Of a stretch of 64,000 nucleotides of DNA, positions 61,127 to 64,000 are shown piece after piece. The DNA comes from Neomoorella carbonis (lineage in GTDB: Bacteria > Bacillota > DSM-521 > Neomoorellales > Neomoorellaceae). The position numbers were made by a program, and so were the translations under genes. The first letter of the stretch is position 1. Every line of letters starts with the position of its first letter. The stretch spans positions 1,240,001 to 1,304,000 of the forward strand of contig NZ_CP136420.1 of the NCBI RefSeq assembly GCF_045278715.1, read 5' to 3'. The notes under the pieces are model-generated. The model saw only the letters and a program-made list of their open reading frames with translations. It made no database searches and was not told the DNA's origin.

Positions 61127-62332
61127 TTAAATGAGTCCCAACCTTTTTCCCGCCGACAGAAATGCCTCTAGTGCCCTTTGCAGTTCTTCCGGTTTATGGG
61201 TGGCCATGACGGTAATCCTTAAACGGCTGGTGCCTTCCGGCACCGTAGGCGGACGAATGGCCGGCACAAACACGCCCTTTTCCGCCAGGGCTGCCGCAAG
61301 GACCATAGCGCGGTGGGCATCCCCTACCATCAGGGGAATAATGGCTGATGCCGTGGGCAAAACCCTAAAGCCCATTTCTTTTAAGCCCCTGTAAAGCCAC
61401 TGGACGTTGGCGTGAAGCTGGTCGAGAAGGTGGGGTTCTTCTTCCAGGACTTCCAGGGCCGCCGTGGCCGCAGCAACTACTGGCGGGGAAGGGGCGGTGG
61501 AAAAGATAAAGCTGCGGGCGCGGTTGCGCAGGTAATCAACTAAAATGGCATTACCGGCTACATACCCGCCCTCACTGCCGAGGGCCTTGCTTAAAGTGCC
61601 CATTTGGATGATGCCCCGGCCTTCCAGGCCGAAATGTTCCACCGTCCCTGCCCCCTTCTTGCCCAAAACCCCGGTGGCATGGGCGTCGTCTACCATGAGC
61701 AGGGCCTGGAACTCTTCGGCCAACTGCAGCAATTGGGGCAGGGGAGCTATATCTCCGTCCATGCTAAAAACCCCATCGGTAACGATGAGGCACCGTCGGT
61801 GTGATTTGCGTTCGGCCAAGAGAATATCCCTTAGATGGGCTGTGTCCCTATGGTGGAAAACTTTAACCGTGGCCCGGCTCAAGCGGCAACCGTCGATTAT
61901 GCTGGCATGGTTTAACTCGTCGCTGAGCACCAGGTCTCCCCGTCCCACCAGGGCCGAAATCACCCCCAGGTTGGCCAGGTAACCGGAACTAAACACAATG
62001 GCATCTTCCGTACCCTTGAACCTGGCAATGCGCTCCTCCAACTGGCGGTGCAAGACAAAATTACCGCAGGTCAGGCGGGAACCTCCGCTTCCCGTCCCCC
62101 ACCTTTCCACCGCTTCTACGGCCGCAGCCTTGACACGGGGATGTTGGGCCAGGCCCAGGTAATTGTTGGAGGAAAAGAGCAGTACTTCATGTCCGTTTCT
62201 GATCGTTCCTGGTCGCGGGGGCTTCTCCAGTGGTCCGGGTAACCGGCGATAAAGGTGGCTCGCCTTTAACAGCTCCAGTTCTTTAGCTAGAAAATCAACC
62301 AAATCTATCCCTCGCCTGGCAGGTTTATTCAC
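61127..62332 (-). CDS. bioF: 8-Amino-7-oxononanoate synthase
   Basis: 401 residues, alpha-oxoamine synthase. FSSNNYLGLAQHP, VDDAHATGVLG and the PLP Lys in GTLSKALGSEGGY are present. It condenses pimeloyl-CoA with L-alanine. GTG start. A BirA-like operator and a small palindrome (TTCCTGTATAGGAA) lie in the 121-bp gap to bioB. Confidence 0.94.
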   Translation of the reverse strand: MNKPARRGIDLVDFLAKELELLKASHLYRRLPGPLEKPPRPGTIRNGHEVLLFSSNNYLGLAQHPRVKAAAVEAVERWGTGSGGSRLTCGNFVLHRQLEERIARFKGTEDAIVFSSGYLANLGVISALVGRGDLVLSDELNHASIIDGCRLSRATVKVFHHRDTAHLRDILLAERKSHRRCLIVTDGVFSMDGDIAPLPQLLQLAEEFQALLMVDDAHATGVLGKKGAGTVEHFGLEGRGIIQMGTLSKALGSEGGYVAGNAILVDYLRNRARSFIFSTAPSPPVVAAATAALEVLEEEPHLLDQLHANVQWLYRGLKEMGFRVLPTASAIIPLMVGDAHRAMVLAAALAEKGVFVPAIRPPTVPEGTSRLRITVMATHKPEELQRALEAFLSAGKRLGLI

Positions 62333-62334
62333 TA

Positions 62335-62367
62335 TTGTAAACTGCTATTCATTATCGATGTTGACAT
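62335..62367 (-). promoter_or_regulatory. BirA-like operator upstream of bioF
   Basis: TTGTAAAC (62335-62342) and GTTGACAT (62360-62367) are separated by 17 bp, close to the BirA consensus TTGTWAAC-N14-16-GTTWACAA. The second half has two mismatches. It lies directly at the bioF start. Confidence 0.5.
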
Positions 62368-62453
62368 TTCCTGTATAGGAAAAGCCGCAAACAGCGCCTA
62401 TCCTGGGCATACCCGCAGCATTCGATTATAGCTCCTACCTATATTTCGGTGTA

Positions 62454-63440
62454 TCAGTATTCTAATTGCAGATCCTCCAGCATTTGTATGTCCTTATTAG
62501 CACCCTGGCCCGGCGTCGTCAGGTAGTTTCCTATAAGCATCCCGTTTAACCCGGCGATAAAGCCCAACGGCTGCAGGCTCCTCAGGTTGACCTCCCTGCC
62601 ACCTGCATATCTTATGTTCTTGTCCGGCAAAATGAACCTTATTATGGCGAAGGTCTTAATTATTTCCATTGCTGATAAAGGTTTTGCGCCTTCTAGCCTT
62701 GTACCTTTAATTGGATTTAATATATTTACAGGTACTGCGTCCACATCCAATTCTTTTAACAAAAACGTATGCTCGATACGCTGTTCCATGGTTTCGCCCA
62801 TGCCGATTATCATGCCGGAACAGACTTCCATTCCCGCTTCTTTAGCATATCTGATGGTCTCAATCCTCTCGTCATACGTATGGGTTGTAACTATATTATG
62901 GAAAAAACTCCGCGCCGTTTCCAAATTGTGGTTATAGCGCTCCACCCCTGCTGCCGCTAACTTTTGGGCCGCCTTCCTTGTGAGGGTGCCAAGGCAGGCG
63001 CACAGTTTAAGATTGGTCTTCTCTTTCATTTTTTTAAATGCTCTTATGATTGCCTCGAACTCTTCTTCATCGCCGTTATACCCCAAACCGCTGGTAGCTA
63101 TATCACAGTGTTTAGCTCCGTTCTTTTCCTTTTGAATGGCCTGTTCTACAATCTCGTCTTCGCTCATTAAAGGGTAACGACTTATATCGGTGTTATGATG
63201 GGCCGACTGCGAGCAAAATGCGCAGTCTTCAGGGCAATTGCCCGATTTAGCGTTGATCACCGAACACAGGTCTACCTTATTGCCGGCAAATTTCTCCCTT
63301 ATCTCACTGGCAAATCCGCACAGCAAAAATATATCGCTGCCCCTGGCCTTACCCAGCAGGACGGCTTCTTCATATGTAATATCCCCACCTGCCAGTATCC
63401 TGTCACCGATCCTTATTATGTCGGAATAATATTGTCCCAT
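62454..63440 (-). CDS. bioB: Biotin synthase
   Basis: 328 residues, radical SAM. The [4Fe-4S] motif CPEDCAFCSQSAHH, then CACLGTLT, YNHNLET and SGMIIGMGET are BioB signatures; the C-terminal AGGREVNLR supplies the [2Fe-2S] ligand Arg. It inserts sulfur into dethiobiotin. First gene of bioB-F-W-D-A; promoter and BirA operator upstream. Confidence 0.96.
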   Translation of the reverse strand: MGQYYSDIIRIGDRILAGGDITYEEAVLLGKARGSDIFLLCGFASEIREKFAGNKVDLCSVINAKSGNCPEDCAFCSQSAHHNTDISRYPLMSEDEIVEQAIQKEKNGAKHCDIATSGLGYNGDEEEFEAIIRAFKKMKEKTNLKLCACLGTLTRKAAQKLAAAGVERYNHNLETARSFFHNIVTTHTYDERIETIRYAKEAGMEVCSGMIIGMGETMEQRIEHTFLLKELDVDAVPVNILNPIKGTRLEGAKPLSAMEIIKTFAIIRFILPDKNIRYAGGREVNLRSLQPLGFIAGLNGMLIGNYLTTPGQGANKDIQMLEDLQLEY

Positions 63441-63466
63441 ATAAACCCCTCCTGTTCTTTCTCTTG

Positions 63467-63520
63467 ATCATATAAGACCTTTTGATAATTGTCAACTTAA
63501 AATGATGTTTTGGTTTACAA
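63467..63520 (-). promoter_or_regulatory. bioB promoter with overlapping BirA operator
   Basis: Minus strand TTGACA (63490-63495), 17 bp, TATGAT (63467-63472). The operator TTGTCAAC (63489-63496), 16 bp, GTTTACAA (63513-63520) matches the BirA consensus at 7 of 8 and 8 of 8 positions and covers the -35, so biotinyl-AMP-loaded BirA would block RNA polymerase. Confidence 0.82.
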
Positions 63521-63720
63521 ATGGCCGCTCTCGTTCCAGCAGGCTTTTAATCGGCTGAGGCCGGCAATGATCTTCAGGCAGGTGGACTTACCGTCGCCGT
63601 TGGGTCCGGAGAGACCGGTGAGCTTGCAGGTGGGGTAAATTCATTCAGGTCCCGGGTGAAGCCGAAGGTTCCTAACCCAGATCGGGAAAGGCGTCAAGGT
63701 TAAATAACTCCGAAAGGACA
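63521..63720 (-). pseudogene. Remnant of an ABC transporter ATPase
   Basis: Minus strand translation in one frame gives TGLSGPNGDGKSTCLKIIAG, a Walker A and following helix. The N-terminal strand (FTRDLNEFT) is in another frame upstream. Upstream of that, LSELFNLDAFPDLG ends in a stop. No Q-loop, signature or Walker B remains before the bio promoter. It is a frameshifted, truncated relic. Confidence 0.6.
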
Positions 63721-63757
63721 AAAAAATACCCCCTCCGTGGAAGTATTCTAGAAGGGG
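63719..63757 (-). terminator. Terminator after the partial gene at the window end
   Basis: Minus strand CCCCTTC pairs with GGAGGGG (one G-U pair), followed by TATTTTTTT. It lies about 30 bp beyond the stop of the next gene. Confidence 0.7.
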
Positions 63758-63787
63758 CAATCCTTTGATGATCACTGCCTGGCCTCT

Positions 63788-64000
63788 TTAGGCTTTATAA
63801 CTCACCGCTACAATAAACCCTCCATCGGTGCGGCCTTCCTTAGCGGCGGCAGCCTCGATGGCCATGGCCTCTTCTACTTTCGTGCCATCAAAGTCGGGAC
63901 CGAAGAAGAGAACGGCTTTACCCTTAACGTTTTTACCGGGCATGGCAGCCAGAAGTTCGGGCAGGGTATAAAATTTTGCATACCGGAAGAGGCTGTCTGG
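63788..64000 (-). CDS. C-terminal fragment of an unrecognised protein
   Basis: The frame is open from the window edge to TAA at 63788-63790, giving 70 residues that include FYTLPELLAAMPGKNVKG, KAVLFFGPDFDGTKVEEA and GRTDGGFIVAVSYKA. It looks like an alpha/beta domain end, but I cannot name the family. A terminator follows, so it is the last gene of its unit. Confidence 0.6.
   Translation of the reverse strand, partial: PDSLFRYAKFYTLPELLAAMPGKNVKGKAVLFFGPDFDGTKVEEAMAIEAAAAKEGRTDGGFIVAVSYKA

Overview
The window looks like a chromosomal segment of a Gram-positive, spore-forming, anaerobic thermophile of the Moorella type. Signs of this are sporulation genes (SpoVK-like AAA protein, SpoVB, a probable SpoVM), frequent GTG/TTG starts behind strong AGGAGG sites, a class II (B12-dependent) ribonucleotide reductase, 2-hydroxyacyl-CoA dehydratase activase relatives, a biotin operon that starts from pimelate (BioW), and a probable selenoprotein. 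The species is an inference from gene content; nothing was searched.

Layout. 1-9.3 kb (+): miaB(partial)-mutS-mutL-miaA-hfq, then a DUF1540 protein, a SpoVK-type AAA ATPase and a YnbB-type PLP enzyme, meeting lexA (-) end to end. 10.1-14.1 kb is an accessory stretch: a CopZ-type Fe-S protein whose frame runs through an in-frame UGA followed by a near-ideal bacterial SECIS hairpin, a complete IS1634-type insertion sequence with 6-bp target duplications, two tiny genes and an orphan dam-type methylase, bordered by tRNA-Glu. 14.2-21.4 kb: endonuclease IV, a DMT permease, a polar amino-acid ABC transporter, and a two-component system with a secreted helical protein. 21.6-29.3 kb: tRNA-Gln, a HAD-CBS-glycosyltransferase-gltX operon, a CBS-ACT protein, nrdJ with DnaA-box-like repeats upstream, and a soluble histidine kinase. 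29.3-39.8 kb: a UPF0182 membrane protein, ddl, a PHP phosphoesterase, tRNA-Trp, a solitary beta-class DNA methylase, an EF-G paralogue, spoVB and surE. 39.6-46.5 kb: a TPR protein overlapping a YpmA-like small gene, then fur, a CrtC-like lipocalin protein and a three-gene CoA-dehydratase-activase cluster in one operon. 46.4-55.3 kb: a SpoVM-like micro-gene, a DinG-type helicase, a biotin carrier with carboxyltransferase, thiL, and a DUF3786 pair. 55.5-57.9 kb: tRNA-Lys and tRNA-Arg, an intergenic inverted-repeat element, and a FetAB-type ABC transporter behind a SAM-I riboswitch. 58.1-63.5 kb: bioB-F-W-D-A (-) with BirA operators. The last 0.5 kb holds an ABC-ATPase remnant and the end of an unrecognised gene.

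The points most worth a second look are the CopZ-type selenoprotein candidate with its SECIS (10143-10610), the SAM-I riboswitch controlling a UPF0014/FetAB-type transporter (57740-57839), the 23-residue SpoVM-like gene (46460-46531), a likely non-canonical AUC start (54428), and the composite inverted-repeat element at about 55.75-55.98 kb.
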